A DNA stretch of 64,000 nt from positions 1,364,001 through 1,428,000 of the forward strand of contig JAHNUO010000004.1 of NCBI GenBank assembly GCA_019787685.1, in the 5' to 3' direction. The DNA is from Chiua virens (lineage: Eukaryota; Basidiomycota; Agaricomycetes; Boletales; Boletaceae). Shown in pieces: positions 42,101-63,165 of this stretch. The notes beneath the pieces are model-generated. The model did no database searches and was not told the DNA's origin. It saw only the letters and a list, made by a program, of their open reading frames with translations. Position numbers and translations under genes: made by a program. Position 1 is the stretch's first letter. Every line of letters starts with the position of its first letter.

Positions 42101-44367
42101 TGAGTAGAGTGGCCTTCCGCGTCAGATTGGACCCAATGGTACTCTCCTCTAGCATGCAAGTCAACGCCTACGAATAAAATCAGCATGTACCTCGTTCAAA
42201 ATGGGGAAATATGATTACATCCAGTAAACCCGCATTTGTGAACACCAGAAGTAGGAGAGCAATGTACTGGTCAGTCAACTTCAGCGTTTCAGGTGGCCGC
42301 TCTGGTGACTTGTTTTCACCAATGCGCTCAGGTAAATTCCGGGGTTTACGATACACTACAAGATGTCATCTCACATTCTATGAACGCATATTCGAGGTCA
42401 CTCACTTGTCAAGCGACGTCCATCTATAAAGGTCTTATACCACTCTGGGGCCTTGATGTTTAGAAGATCAAAGAACATATCCAGGATGATTTCCTGTGTT
42501 TCGTGAGTGCTCGTCCTCCCATAGAAAACATGAAAATACCCTTGTGTCGAGAGAAGGTATACGCAACGTGTTGATGATGGACTTAATTGCTCTCCGATCT
42601 TCCATGCAGAAATACATCAGTCCTGTTACAGTGTTAATTGTGAAAGAGTCGAGTCTGTGTGTTACCAACCGCTCCAAGTTCGCAGCATAAGTTCTATGAC
42701 TTTCGTGCAACTTCTCATGCGATCCGCGTGATCGGGACCTCGTCCATACGCATCTGTCACTGCCAAGAGCGCAATCTGGCGAGCCATTCGAGAGGAACAA
42801 AGAGCATAACTTTGCGACGTACCTCTACATCGATACCCAATCGCAGATAAGCACGAGTGCGTGGAGAGTCGATTATATGAAGGAAGGTAGCTGCAAGGAT
42901 GGGCCCGATCTCGACTGGGCCCTCGCCGAGAGCATGAAGGAGAAACCGGATGCCGCCTGCCCTTGCAACCAGATCGATATCAAGCAAACCTATTGACGAG
43001 GATACAGTCAGGGCGTGACAATAACTCACTTACAATCTCTACGAACTCATCTCGGCCAACGTTTGAACGCATATCTGCCTAAATGGATCCTCTGCGTGCT
43101 CAGCAACAGCGACGAACGCTCGCATGATTGGCTCGGACAATGGGATCCAACTCGAGCCGGCGTTTCCTCGTCTGTCACGTTTTTCGGATACGATATCAAC
43201 CACGGTACGAATGAGCTTGATGACCTGTTCTCTCTCAACAGCGTGTTTGTTGTCGCGCGCCAGTGACCTATGGAAAGTTACATACAATTCTGAGTTAGAA
43301 GTGAGCTGCATCACTTTACTATGAACCATTCCAAGGACTGTCGATGCAACTCTTCTACCGACGCGAAGTCAACCAGTGAGTGACGAATGAGTCTGTATGC
43401 AGCCGCGCGACAGTGTTTTGAAGCCCTGTCCGAGAGAGATGATATCACACTACACAACTTGTCAGCTGTCATACCAGTGATGCAGGTGGCAACGGGACTG
43501 ACGCTTGAACAAGCTCGGTCATGCTTAGCTCGTAGCGGACACGAAGGTTACGTCGGAGAAGGTTGACGAACTTGTTCATGATGTCTATACGCGATTTATC
43601 GAGATCAGGAATTCGTTAGGCCGGTAGGACTGCTGGACGACGATGACGGCGCTGGACTGGCCGAACTGGCACGAGAAGTCGTCGCGAATGACTTGAGATA
43701 AGAAGTCGCCTGGTTCAACGCAGTACGAAAGTCATCTGATAGCGCCTTTAGTCGGGGCACGCCACATCATCAAGATGTTATTACCTCGATCCCTGTCATC
43801 GCTGTCCGCTCTGAAGCGAACGGTGGATAGCGGCGCTTGTCCAGCGAACCTGCGTTTGGTCGCAGGCATGCCGTTCCTTCTCCGTTTGCCACGGGACGCT
43901 TCTTGAGAGACAGTGGGTATTTGGAGAGGATGCGTGACTAAAGTCCTTACCCAGTTCGATCTTCTTGGTGAGTAATTCTATCTCATTTGTCGCCATCTCC
44001 AATTCAGACTCGACTTGGATACGCATCGTGTCCTTTGTAGGTGCCAGTGAGTATGGTTCGCGGTGACACCCTAAGGAGTACCTACTGTAATCAAAAGCTT
44101 GAGGAACTTCTCTGCACCCTCCTTGATGCGGTTCTCTCTCTCCAGGAGAGTTGTGAGCGCTTCCAGCTGGGACTCTGCTGGTCACACGCTCGTGTTATAT
44201 GGGGTATGTGTGCGCACCTGATCGTCAGATGGTCTGTTGGAGGTGTCTGTATCATGAGACGCGCTATTGGAAGTGAATGTCGTTGACTGAGAAGAGAAGG
44301 AGACATTAGAGTGATGAGCAGGCGCGACTCCGGACGAATCATGGCTATCCGAATTGTTTCCTGGCAT
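39146..44367 (-). CDS. TORC2 subunit RICTOR (Ste20/Avo3 homologue)
   Basis: A long minus-strand gene with many small exons. In order from the start: a Ser-rich beginning (MPGNNSDSHDSSG); an HR1-like coiled coil (ESQLEALTTLLERENRIKEG, ESELEMATNEIELLTKKIEL); RICTOR_N (SLARDNKHAVEREQVIKLIR, LDIDLVARAGGIRFLLHALG); the middle domain (KWNFDMLQELIDGPLLNPKR, FMRRLISFFHPFSHRFSD); STPMGFRYLYNAGYIDREMD; and EMSKTELGCQVLSEKGHFAE followed by EDLELILKLKSILWAV and GATEGGLPFLEEEEIIPSIL. The tail is an acidic SDSDAEEDDSEMDD stretch. RICTOR is the defining scaffold of TOR complex 2, which phosphorylates AGC kinases for actin and membrane homeostasis. The exon 1-2 junction near 44180-44220 does not fit in phase as read and may hide a further one-base error. 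Exon borders were not all resolved. Confidence 0.88.
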
Positions 44368-45413
44368 GATACACCGTGACACTGGGTCAGATTTCCCGTA
44401 AAATTCCTTGTCCTAAAGTTCCCACGGACGAAGATAATGTTGTCGTTGACTCGCACCCGTGGCATCATCACCATGGCACCTCGATTACTCGTGCTGCTCT
44501 CTTCCAGGGCACTCCAAGTGAGTGTGGATGTCATGTAATATGGCCGTTTCGCCTCTGGGGTCATATTTCGACTCTGGTCATCCTCTGGGTGAGTTTTACT
44601 CTACCATTCGCTTCCTGTGCTGTTGCTGACGTTCTAACATGTCTTGCATCGTCTTAGGATGTATTTTGGTGTGCTTCACCTTGCACTCACTCATTGTGAT
44701 CTTTCACGGGCCGGGCCCCATACTGCTCCACACCTCTCCTTCGTGTCATTCACAACCCATGTCGCCCCACAACTCGACGACAACAGCGGCATCACGATGA
44801 TATCACGACGACGACGCAACATGACGAGAACGAGACTGACAGCGTGTCGCATCGTCTACAGTGTCGCGTTTGTCTCAACACCGATGGGAGGAGGAGGGGG
44901 GACGCAACTCACCGGGAGACACGACCGGTGACTCCGAGCAAGGAGCAGGTGAGGTGTAGGAGGAAATGCAATCACGGTGTGAGTAGTAAGTAGCATTGCT
45001 TTGATCGCGTGGCTGACAGCATTGACACCACTGAATTCCGTTGCCTGGATTGACTGACAGCCGCCAGACTCACTGAGTGGCCCTGGGGAACCAGGACTTG
45101 CCGTTCCCACTGGCAGATTGTCCAATCCCTTCCAATCCCGGACTTTCTGACAGGCTCATGGAATTGGGCGCTGTTGACGAACTTTACCAGCTGCTTGTTA
45201 ACGAGGCCGAGAACGAATAGATTCAATAGATAGACTTCATATCTAGTACGCTTGACTAATTGATGATCACTTTTGATTGAATGGGAAAGACTAGTCACGG
45301 GATCACATGTTTCGGCAAATTCCATAAAACTGCAAAAATAAAGTTCAAGCCACAATCTTTGCAGTTGACACCAACCAACGCAACGCTACGCCGCGCTCGA
45401 CAAACGCCTCAAG
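44368..45413. other. Divergent intergenic region
   Basis: 1 kb between the RICTOR and uL22 start codons. Frames at 44376-44657 (+) and 44856-45125 (-) are low-complexity and have no domain. Promoters of both genes must lie here. Confidence 0.5.
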
Positions 45414-46248
45414 ATGGGTACGTGCTTGGATGTCATGTTACCGCGCATTCCTCACCGTCTGTTCGTCCAGTTCGCTACGCCGCTGCCGCCCTCGCTACCA
45501 ACCCTGAAAAAAGTCGGTTTTCAGCTCAAGTCACTGTGTTGATCTGACCACTTTCTGACAGCCGCACGCGCCCGCGGCGAGTACCTGCGCACGCACTTCA
45601 AGAACATGCGCGAAGTTGCTGCCGCTCTCTCAGGTACATTCGTCGTCAGATGATATCGACCGAAATCAATCGCACTTTGTAGGCATGAAATTGACCAGGG
45701 CCTATTCGTATCTCGGTGACGTCGTAGAACACAAACAAGTCATTCCCTTCCGCCGCTATTCCGGAGGCGTCGGCCGCGCTAGCCAGGCCAAACAATTCAA
45801 GACTACCCAAGGTGAGTATCGCGACCAGACCTAGATCTCGGCTTGATCACATCGCTACCACAGGTCGTTGGCCCGAGAAATCCGTCAAGTTCATCACCCG
45901 TCTCTTGAAGAATGCTGAGGCCAATGCTGATGCAAAGAGCTTGGAACTCGAAGAACTGACCTATCAAAAACATTGTTGTTCAACAAGCACCCGTATGTTT
46001 CATCAAGTCCTTCATGCTAACTCGAGCTCTCAAGCACGTCGATCCCACAGAAAACTCGTCGCCGCACGTACCGTGCACATGGTCGGATCAATCCCTACCA
46101 GGGTCACCCTTGCCATGTTGAGATAATCCTCGGCGTCACCGGTGAGGAGGTGGAGCGGAGCAAGGACAAGGATCAACTCGTCACTTCTCTTTCATCATTG
46201 AACCGGCGTCAGATTGCAAGGAGACGGATCGAGGCAGCCCGTACATGA
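45414..46248 (+). CDS. RPL17: 60S ribosomal protein uL22 (L17)
   Basis: Six exons: 45414-45417 (ATGG only), 45471-45512, 45562-45633, 45683-45811, 45864-45992 and 46051-46248, about 190 residues. The protein lines the nascent-chain exit tunnel of the large ribosomal subunit. Seen: [95 protein letters not shown], and [20 protein letters not shown], the conserved tunnel-hairpin region. Exon 5 has one surplus base at 45961-45962; removing it turns an otherwise wrong frame into [13 protein letters not shown] tiny first coding exon is usual for fungal ribosomal protein genes. Confidence 0.93.
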
Positions 46249-46537
46249 GTCCGCTCTCCCGACTTCATATGACATGGGCAGTACTGTTGGCATCCGAAAC
46301 TTGCATATAGGTTATGTACACAATATGCATATGCTATCAGCATGAAGCGCAATTTCGCCGATCACAGGTGCACTTCACGAGTAAAGGGATAACGAGCGTT
46401 TATTTCAAGTTCAAGGGAAATACTTAAGGATAAGGATACCAGTATCGAAACGTGTAAGGAATGTCGTGGTCGGCTTAGAAAATAAAAGATATCCCATTTC
46501 CAACATAATCCACCCCACCTGCGTGGGCATCCATCGA

Positions 46538-49022
46538 TCAATCATCTCCAGACTGTTCCGCCTGGCGACTGCAGAAATGAAGAGATGCCATCAACGATCG
46601 GTTCCTTCTCAAGTCTAGCCGCAAGTGACGCACCAATTATTGTATATGCGTTCTTCCCATTCCGTTTCACTACCAACGAGGTATTCAGACAAGACGTGTT
46701 CTAACCAGTCACAAATGTAGTCGACGCGCTGAATTTTAAATGGCGCATGACACTTCTCCATTGCTGCAAAAGAATTGTCAATAAATATCAAAATACACCA
46801 GGAAATGAAAACGAACCCCTAACGGCCCATGTTATTGGGCGATAACGTTTCAAGTTTATCAAACGAGACCCCGGATGTGTTGGGTGTTCCTCATGCGCTC
46901 CAGATCCACATCCCCGTGCTACTTCCCGAATGAAAAGCACTGCGTCGAGCGTCAGGTACACTACCCAAGGCTATACACAACGGAAAACTCACTCATTCCG
47001 GGGAGGGTGGGACAACAGCACCTCTGCAAAGCCTGCTTATAGCCTTCCATGTGATGGTTGTCCCGCGTGTAAAAGTCCATTAATTCAGACTTGATTCGCT
47101 CGTGAGCTGGGCTGAGCTTCAATTTCTGGAAGCCAAAAAGATGTTAAGGAGAAACATCGATCAAGGGTAGAGTACATTACCTTGATGAAAGGAAGCACCG
47201 TCGGACGATCGCAAGCGAGGGCAATCAAACAGGAGGCCGAGTAGTTTCGAAGTTCGTGGCATTGCTGTCAACTTGTTAACCACCTTACCGACTCGCAAGG
47301 AGATAACTTACATTGGCTAGCTCTAGAAACAATTCAGTCAGCTCAGTTCGCTTTTGTATCGATTCGGCAGTCCCGATGCTATCCATGACAAAACGATGCA
47401 CCGCCCTTTCGTAAGCGATGAAGCTTTCTACCTTGTTCCCAACCTCGGACGTGGGTGGACTGTCCTCGCCGTTCCTTGACATCAAATATCGAACGGCGTC
47501 TTCAGGCTCGAAAGCACGGTACTTTTCCCACAAAACGAGCGTCAATTGAAGCGCGAACATGGCGTGTCCTCCGGAAGAGTGGAAATGCTCGAGTTTGGCT
47601 TCACAAAGATCGCCTTTCATCATCGCCTTTTTCTCCCGTGGTTCCCAGGAGCTTGTAAGTGGCTCTCTTCGATATTTTTCTTCCGCGCGTGCGATTGTTT
47701 TTTGCTTTCGAAGGCCCCGAGATTTCTCTCCAGCGCAAGCATGTTGATGCAACGAAGAAACGAGCTGCAAGGAAGCATGCTCGGGTATGTCTTTTGTCAA
47801 GCGGGAAAAGGCGAACTGTGTCAGATCACCCAAGACCTCTGAGTCTTCTGCACGCCAGTGAAGGTCGACCCAGAGGTACAGGAGCCTTGCAACGCGCATC
47901 CTGACCTGCATCGAGGGTGACTCTGCCCTGGAATGAGATTTGCAAGCGAGATTTTCGTCGTATCTGGCGACGAGGGTGTCAAAAGTCTCGCGTGGGGAGG
48001 AGAAGAAACGGAAACAGAGGAAGAAAACATCGATAATTTCTGCGTCGCTGTCACCATCTGGACTTGTCATATACCGCACGAGGGCTTTGAGAGATGCAAG
48101 CTGAGCGAGTCCTTTGGAATCTTTCCACAATTCTGTGACATCGTCCGGGTGGGGTATCGCGGCAATGGCTCGATCGATTGCGACGGGGAACTTGGTCAAG
48201 GAGCTTCGAATGTTGACGGAAATGTGCACATAACCTGTGCAAATGTCGCCTAGGTCGCTGTTGACGGCCGTGCTAGAAACAGCATAATCGGAACCTAGCA
48301 AGTTCAAGCGTGATGGGAGCTTCTTCATTCTACCGCAGAGGGGCTTCAGCAAGGCAGACATCTTGGATATTTGGAATGGATTTGCTGGGTTCGTCGACTC
48401 CGAAACAACACTGCCTACAGTCGATTCAGGCTGGTGACTCTCGACCGAAGAGTGAGATGGTGCAGAGGAAGCCTCGGAATCGTCTGAAACTTGAGCGGGA
48501 TCGTCGTCGATAGGAAGTTGTGGCAGAGGCTTCAATTGTGCGGCCTCGTAGGCGGCAGCATTCAAGAAGCCCTTGAGACTTGACATTGTCATGTCGAGGA
48601 ACTGCATGGCGACATAGATGATTGAAGCGCGACGAGAGGACGATTGTTCATGTGATGGTATTCGGTTGACGTGATTGAGGAGCAAATTCTTCGAGTAGTT
48701 GACCGCCTCGTATGCGAGGTAATACTTTGAACCGACGGGAATAGGCTGGGGGAGATCGGCCAGTTGAATGCAAGATTGCGTCGACGCGATGTACGAATAG
48801 GGGTGCTAGCGCGCGTAATGCATCGATATCTTGCGAGTCGGGAATCTTGCGAAGGAGGGAGAGGGGAGCCAATATAGCAGGGAATGATTTTTCGAGATCA
48901 AAGCGAGGGAAGTCCGTCAAGACTGTCGATGGGCGTGGAGGACGGAACAGACTCGATGCTGTCTGTCTTGACTTTGTGTACGATGATGAAGGGACGGGGG
49001 GATGCCATGGAGAATGCGCCAT
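46538..49022 (-). CDS. RasGEF domain protein
   Basis: Exons 47312-49022, 47181-47264, 46993-47125, 46817-46939, 46634-46763 and 46538-46568 close in phase to about 736 residues after removal of one surplus base at 48767-48768 (joining VDAILH to QLADLPQPIPVGSKYYLAYE). The REM/RasGEF_N part reads SLKALVRYMTSPDGDSDAEI followed by IDVFFLCFRFFSSPRETFDT. The catalytic part begins FALQLTLVLWEKYRAFEPED, runs through YERAVHRFVMDSIGT and ELANQCHELRNYSASCLIAL, and ends near INLKRYRPITWAVRAMEKCH. It should exchange GDP for GTP on a Ras-like GTPase. The gene is head to head with the SIKE-family gene. Confidence 0.82.
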
Positions 49023-49128
49023 TTCACTAATGCGAGTTATAAGCACGCCAGAGCACTCCACACGGGACAATAGATGGCCGTGTGGACCAACCACCGTACA
49101 TACCAAAAGCGGGTCTCAGTGGACTTTA
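49023..49128. promoter_or_regulatory. Compact bidirectional promoter
   Basis: Only 106 bases separate the RasGEF start codon (-) from the SIKE-family start codon (+). The space must hold both leaders and the core promoters. Confidence 0.5.
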
Positions 49129-50193
49129 ATGACCATCCTCGACAACACCACCGAGTCTGAACTCGTTCAGCTCTTGAGTACCATTCAAGAACTTTCAGAA
49201 CAAGTCGCGCAGAACAGATCTCTTTCCGTTTCTCTCCACAATTCTACAGGCGTCGTCAAGGTACGCATCTCGTCCGCTGGGGTAAATCTCGGTGCCATTG
49301 ACAAGTCCACGTTCGTAGACCCAGGCCGCCCACTCAAAGGCTGGCTTTGTGTTGAGGAGGTGGGTCTGAACTGTGGGCATAACTATTACATACACGTTGA
49401 CTGCTCGTAGGTTCAATCTCGACAAGTCTCAAGGTGTGTGTCGATTCGGTCGTTGGTCTCACAAGTAACCGTCGCTGTAGAGGTTTATGATGCTGAACTC
49501 GAGCACATGAACACGTCCCTTACGGCCGAAAACCAAATGTCTGCTCTACGACAACAAGCAACTGGGTGCCCTCATCAAAGAGTATGAACAAACGTTGGAA
49601 AGTGTCATGGGTGCTTTCCGCACGAGGGCTGTACGTCATTACGGTCCCTCATCACTTCCATCACAACTCACCCGTTTGCACAGCGTGATGTCCAAGAACA
49701 CGAGCTCGCGTTGATCCGTGAATATGAGGCGAGGCTCCTTACCAAGGAATCCGAGAATCTACTTCGGGCACTCTCATCGACCACTGCGGAATCCATATCT
49801 CTTGGCCGTGTCTCCTCGACATTACGTTCTCTCTTGCGTGTCCTCAATGGTGAAGACGTACCTTTGCCCACAAATCAAAATCCACCCTCTGAGAGCAACA
49901 ATCCATCACCGGACGGCTTTGATTTCGAGAAAGTGGGTGACGACTGGGCGTTGGAGCGTGAATGCGAGCTGTCGCGTCTAGAGCGTGAAAATGCCGTCCT
50001 GAGACGTTTGCTTGGCCTTGAAGTCCGAGAGCCGGAGTATTTAGCGCGACCAGGATCTCTAGGCGGGGATCAGCAAAAGCCGTCAATTCCGCGACAAAAT
50101 GAAGGGACGGTTCAAAAAAAGATGCTGGGTGGAGCACCTGGCACGGTGGGTCCTTACGGGACGTATAAGCGGAGTGCAGGGAGACCAGGGTAG
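49129..50193 (+). CDS. SIKE/FGFR1OP2-family coiled-coil protein
   Basis: Exons 49129-49260, 49319-49359, 49411-49433, 49481-49630 and 49684-50193 encode about 284 residues. Family pattern: ELVQLLSTIQELSEQVAQNR, AAHSKAGFVLRRFNLDKSQ across two splices, then SLTAENQM, LLYDNKQLGALIKEYEQTLE, SVMGAFRTRA and HELALIREYEARLLTKESEN. These are the long helices of SIKE1/FGFR1OP2, a STRIPAK (striatin phosphatase-kinase) component. In fungi STRIPAK controls hyphal fusion, septation and fruiting. One surplus base at 49540 breaks the join between the two central helices. The C-terminal third, with an ERECELSRLERENAVLRRLL helix and a Gly/Pro-rich end, goes beyond the family core. Confidence 0.82.
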
Positions 50194-50468
50194 TTGGTAA
50201 CCATCATGACTGTGATGTGTAGACTTGTATACTTTGTCACTGAGGGGGTCTGAAGCGGACGTGCCAGGGACAATCAATTAATAACTGTCCTGACGACGCA
50301 ACGTTCAAATCCCCACTTTCGCACAACCAGATGCAACAACGGACCGAACGAACCAAGGCGAGTATTTTTGCGCGTCGTCACTGCCTCTGATTAATGATGG
50401 TTCGTTAGCTTTTCTACCACCGCAACAATCATCCCCGTCCCAACACCAGCCCCCTCTCGTCCTCTGAA
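50194..50468. promoter_or_regulatory. Promoter region of the PH-domain gene
   Basis: 275 bases between two plus-strand genes; the 3' part is CT-rich just before the start codon. No other feature seen. Confidence 0.35.
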
Positions 50469-53400
50469 ATGCCTCAGTCCTGGCTTCCTCGTCGCCCTTC
50501 CCCAGCGCCTATCATCACTCACTCAAAACTCAAAGGCAAGGACCGCTCCCATGATATGCCGGATGCGACCTCCTTCGAGGTTGGGTATAAATACAGTCCC
50601 AGTGAGTCTCCCTCTCAGGCGAACCGCGGCACCAGCGCGGAGGCAGTAGCCGCACAGCGCGGCCAATGCACACGTCTCTGCTCTAAACATAGTCTCAACA
50701 CTTTTTGTAAAGACATCGACAACGTTGCCTCCAAGTCCTCAGAATCATCCACCTCTTCCTCACCATACAACCCTTCTTCACATTCTGCTCCTCTCCACTC
50801 GCATTTTCATCACTGCTCAGGTTCCCTTCCGTCCAGGCATCGTGCGGGCATCCTCTCAGCTGCTTCCGACGTCTTCGGCCTTCGCAGAAAAATCGGCTCC
50901 GTCTCTCGAAAGAAACAGAATTTTTCCTCCCTGTCTCATTCGTGTGAGGTTGTGCCAGAGGTCATCGAAATCAATGCTCATAACAACACGACCGTCACTT
51001 CAACCGTCGGCGGCACAACGGCTCACAGAGATTACGAGCACGAGGAACGTGAACGACTGCGTGATGCTGCTGCGCAGTCCATTGGATTAGACCCGGAGCT
51101 TCTACACGACTCTTTCAAGTCCGAAAGTCGCTTATCGCTGGAGTCCCCCAACACACCGCTCCAACCTGATCCGATACCGGCTTTCCCTACCACATTCGCT
51201 GCACTCCGTCCGTCCACAGAATTGTCTGCGACATTACCCAAGTTCACGCCGCCTTCGTCACTGCTCGTCTACGCGCTTTCAAAACAATGGAAATCTCGCA
51301 CGATTGTGCTTACATCACACTCGACTACTCAAAAGACTCACGTCCATCTGTTCAAAAGCGCCTCAAAAGACGAGAAGGAGGTCGAGAGATTAGAAGTCAC
51401 TGAGGATAGTGTCATCTTCGTTGCTGAAGAGGAGGTTGGTGGGAGAGGTAACGTGGTCAAGTTCGCCGGAAAGGACGTTTCTGCGAAACGGACTGGAGAA
51501 ACTGGGGAGGACGGTGTACGCACTATGTGGCTTTTGCAAATCACAGACTCTGCGGAGTCACAGCGCTGGATTTCGGCAATAAAGAACGCAGTACTGACCC
51601 AGAGGTATAATTCGTCGAGCTTTGTGATGCCTTGCAATTCTAACAGGTGACGCAGGGCGGTGCGTGCCGGTCTCAATATTCGGGCAGAGACGGACGGGAG
51701 GAATGAGCCAAAGGGCGACATTGATGTCATGCTCTCAATGCATCTGCAGGGACTTATATCACCACAGCCAATTAAAGCTTCAACTGCCATGTTCCCGTCC
51801 TCGCCCGTCCGAACCTCGCCCTCGCCCTCTCCATCTCTTCGCTCCCTAAGGATTAACATCCCCTCGTCGCCGTCGCCCACCGCAATGAAAGGGATGTTTT
51901 CGGGGCGACCCCGTTCACCTTCTGTCGAAGGTTCGCTTACCCCTACCCATCCTCCTGGGCACTCAGAAGATTCTTTCGGTGCAGCGGGAACCAACCTTCT
52001 CACCATGATTCGCTCCAAGAGTTCGGCAGATTTCAGCTCTTCACAGTCTCACTCGCTTCCGCTACCACTGCCGCATGCGCCTTCGCCTGCACCTAGTCTG
52101 GGATTACTCAATTCGCCGGTCGTGATCGCCGCATCAGACCTAAAGATATCCAAAGAGCGTGATGTGCCGGAGCCATCAATTGCTGTTCCAGAAGCGATAC
52201 CTGCCACTACCCCGAGTTCGAACACCCCGCCTACACCTTCTTTCTCGACCCAGGGCACACTCGTTTTGTCGCTACAACCCCCTCCCAGGAAGTCCAAGCA
52301 TGCCTTGTCAACTATTCCTACTGCGTATCCACATGAACAACAGGGAATGTACAAGCAAACAGGTGGTAATCGCAGTGTTGCGGGGAACTTCGGAATTCAG
52401 TCCAGAGGCTCTGGTGATGATACGCCGAGGGATGATATATCGCCTGCATCCCCCGCATCATCCAACTTTTCAGGCAAAATCTCAGGGTCTTTATCCTCAA
52501 TTCCGGGTTTTGACGCGCTGTCCGCCAATGCAGCCCGTGTTAGTGAGCAGGAAGATGACCCTGACGAGCTACTAGCAACTCTAGGCAATACAATTGCCAG
52601 TTCTTCATCCTCTGGGAATAGATCCGTACCATCGGATAAGCTTTCGCATAGCACTGCTATCTCCAAAAGGTGGTCTCGTGGATCCCTTCCGAAGCAGCCC
52701 GCGCCACCCTCAGGGCCCCCGCCGTCCATTCCGCTCTCATCGGAGGAAACCCAACGTTCTTCGGCGGAATCGAGCATATATGTGCCGGCAAATAATATCG
52801 CTGACCTTTCCCCCAGTGGCTCCTCTTTCGCTTCGCAGTCCCACACTCGAATTAGTGGGTCCTCCTCGTTGTCGCCTATGTTCTGGAAACGTGCCTCTAG
52901 TTGCTCGACCTTCAGCGTTAGTTCAACAAGCACTGATTCCCGAGGCCGAACGCCTTTTGGCAGTGACTCGCTCACTTCATTGGGACCGGTTGTCGCTAAA
53001 GGAGCAACGGGGAGGCCGATGTCCTTGTTGATTTCTGGCTCATCTGCTTCTGGAAGCGTCACTGGCAAAACAACCAAACGGCGTTCCATGCCGCCACCGC
53101 GTCCAGCACCTAATTTTGCCCCTCCTCCTGCTCCTCCTGCTCAGGAGTCTACGTCTTGGCCTACGATACATGCTCCAGCACCGATAAAGTCGTTGAGAAC
53201 GACTGTCGCGCAGCGCGCTCTTCGGTTCTCTGTGGCTTCACCCAAGCCACCCCCTTCATCCGCTCTTCCTCCCCGACCCGACGAAGCTGAACCTGCCCCG
53301 AGACATCGTCGTACCTCAAGTACGGGTACGCTTGATCTTCATCCCGCTCCCGCACCGCCATCACGCCCAGCCTCGGCACTCTCGGCAGACGCCACACCCA

Positions 53401-53945
53401 TCTCACCCGCCTCCCCTCCCACGAGAACCCTCTCCTTCCGACAACGTCTACGCATCCTGAGCACCCCTCCCGTGCAAGCACCCTCACTACACAATCTTCA
53501 CGTGAGCACCCTAGATCTCAGCAACGACAACGAGGACGACCTCCCGACGCCGAGCGTCCACGCGCCCCAGCCGTTTGGGCTGGGTGCACATATCACGGCG
53601 ACGCAAGACTGTGACGACCCGAGTTTCCTCCAACTTTTGACGCCCATTACGCCCACGATACCCAAGCCGCCACCACGGAGCCCTTTCCGGCCGTCGTTGA
53701 CGACGGTGACGTCGAGTACGACGGGCGGGTTGACGATGCCGCCGCTGGAGCTGGATTTGGACTTTGTCTCGCTGTCGCCGCCACCACCTCGGAGGGGTTC
53801 CAAGCCTAATGTGGTCGCGGTGGCGCGACCAGAAAAACTGGAAGCAAAAGGGTCTGGAACTGCGCAGAGGGAAGACGAGAGTAAGCTGTTGGCGCTCTCT
53901 TCGCATGGATCAGTGGTTTCTCTTGGTTTCGTGACGACATCGTAG
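50469..53945 (+). CDS. Large PH-domain protein
   Basis: Two exons, 50469-51604 and 51656-53945, with a 51-base intron (GTATAA...ACGCAG, phase 2), encode about 1,141 residues. A pleckstrin-homology domain spans roughly residues 258-378: SSLLVYALSKQWKSRTIVLT, VHLFKSASKDEKEVERLEV, and the closing helix QRWISAIKNAVL. It is preceded by AAAQSIGLDPELL. The remaining 760 residues are Ser/Pro-rich and probably disordered, with several PPP runs that could bind SH3 or profilin. PH domains bind phosphoinositides, so a membrane or cortical role is likely, but the family is unnamed. Convergent with PRP8, 176 bases apart. Confidence 0.78.
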
Positions 53946-54121
53946 ACTGTATTAGGTTCCTGCTAATTTCTTGTATCTTGTGGACCCCTGACGTTTGCCA
54001 TAATGCAAAGCGCGCACACAACTCAAACGAGTGACAGCGGAGTCGCAACAAAGTGTCATTAAGTGAGAACTGATACATCTACAGTGCTTGCGTGATCATA
54101 TATGAGAAACAGTATGGTAAA

Positions 54122-62407
<8,286 letters not shown>

Positions 62408-63165
62408 CGTCGATGTTGAAGGCGACGAAGAAACAGATGATGACTAAGACTTACTTTGACTAATTTCAAGTTCCGACCAAAAAGAAGTGTCCGGGGGTCG
62501 TCGCTGTCCGAGGTCCGAGGGTCACCGCTCAATACTACCCCAGATGGCGCCATCCTTGCGTGACTAGCTCAAGTATAAGTATAACTGTCCCAGTCGTGAT
62601 TGCGCGATCACCCACCTCAAGATGCGGCCAATCCCACACATCTCTTCCGAGCCCAAGCTCTTCAGCCATCGTTCGCCAACGTTTGAGTTCCGTGCACGTT
62701 CATGCCAGTGTTTCGAGTAAGAGCACCGTTTTATCAGAGTTTCATGTCGATGAAATTTCTGTAGCAGCTATCTCTGGAAGACTTCTCACATCGAAATATC
62801 GCACCGGTTGTGCCGTGAGGCGACCAGGGCTGTCTTTGTACTCTTGATCTAGACTTGAAGCTTATTGCACGCTCTTTATGCCACGACGACGAAAGAGGTG
62901 CTATTGCCTACCCCATGATCGAGATGAACCCCAAATCGAGTGACTCTTTTCCACTCCAGTCATATCTAAGCGATACCCGTGAGATGCCACTCTGTTACTC
63001 CTCTTCTTATTGGTGTTTTCGTACCTTCTTTCCTGGGGGTCCGCTTACTTCAGCCCGTCATCAGATTAATCCTTCTGTTCACACTCTCCCCTTTTGGATC
63101 GGCCTACATAAGAGGGGAGGATCCAAATACTCTGACCCGCAGGAATCATCCTTCCGCAGCCGACT
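62408..63165. promoter_or_regulatory. Divergent promoter region PRP8 / EGT1
   Basis: 758 bases between the two start codons. Frames of 95 and 217 codons here have no recognisable domain, and the longer runs into EGT1 in another frame. I see no further gene. Confidence 0.45.

Noticed and set aside
44856..45355. Minus-strand frames between RICTOR and uL22
   Set aside because: Low-complexity, no splice partners and no domain; better read as promoter DNA.
50290..50330. tRNA-like GTTCAAATCC box
   Set aside because: No A box at a proper distance and no cloverleaf could be drawn.
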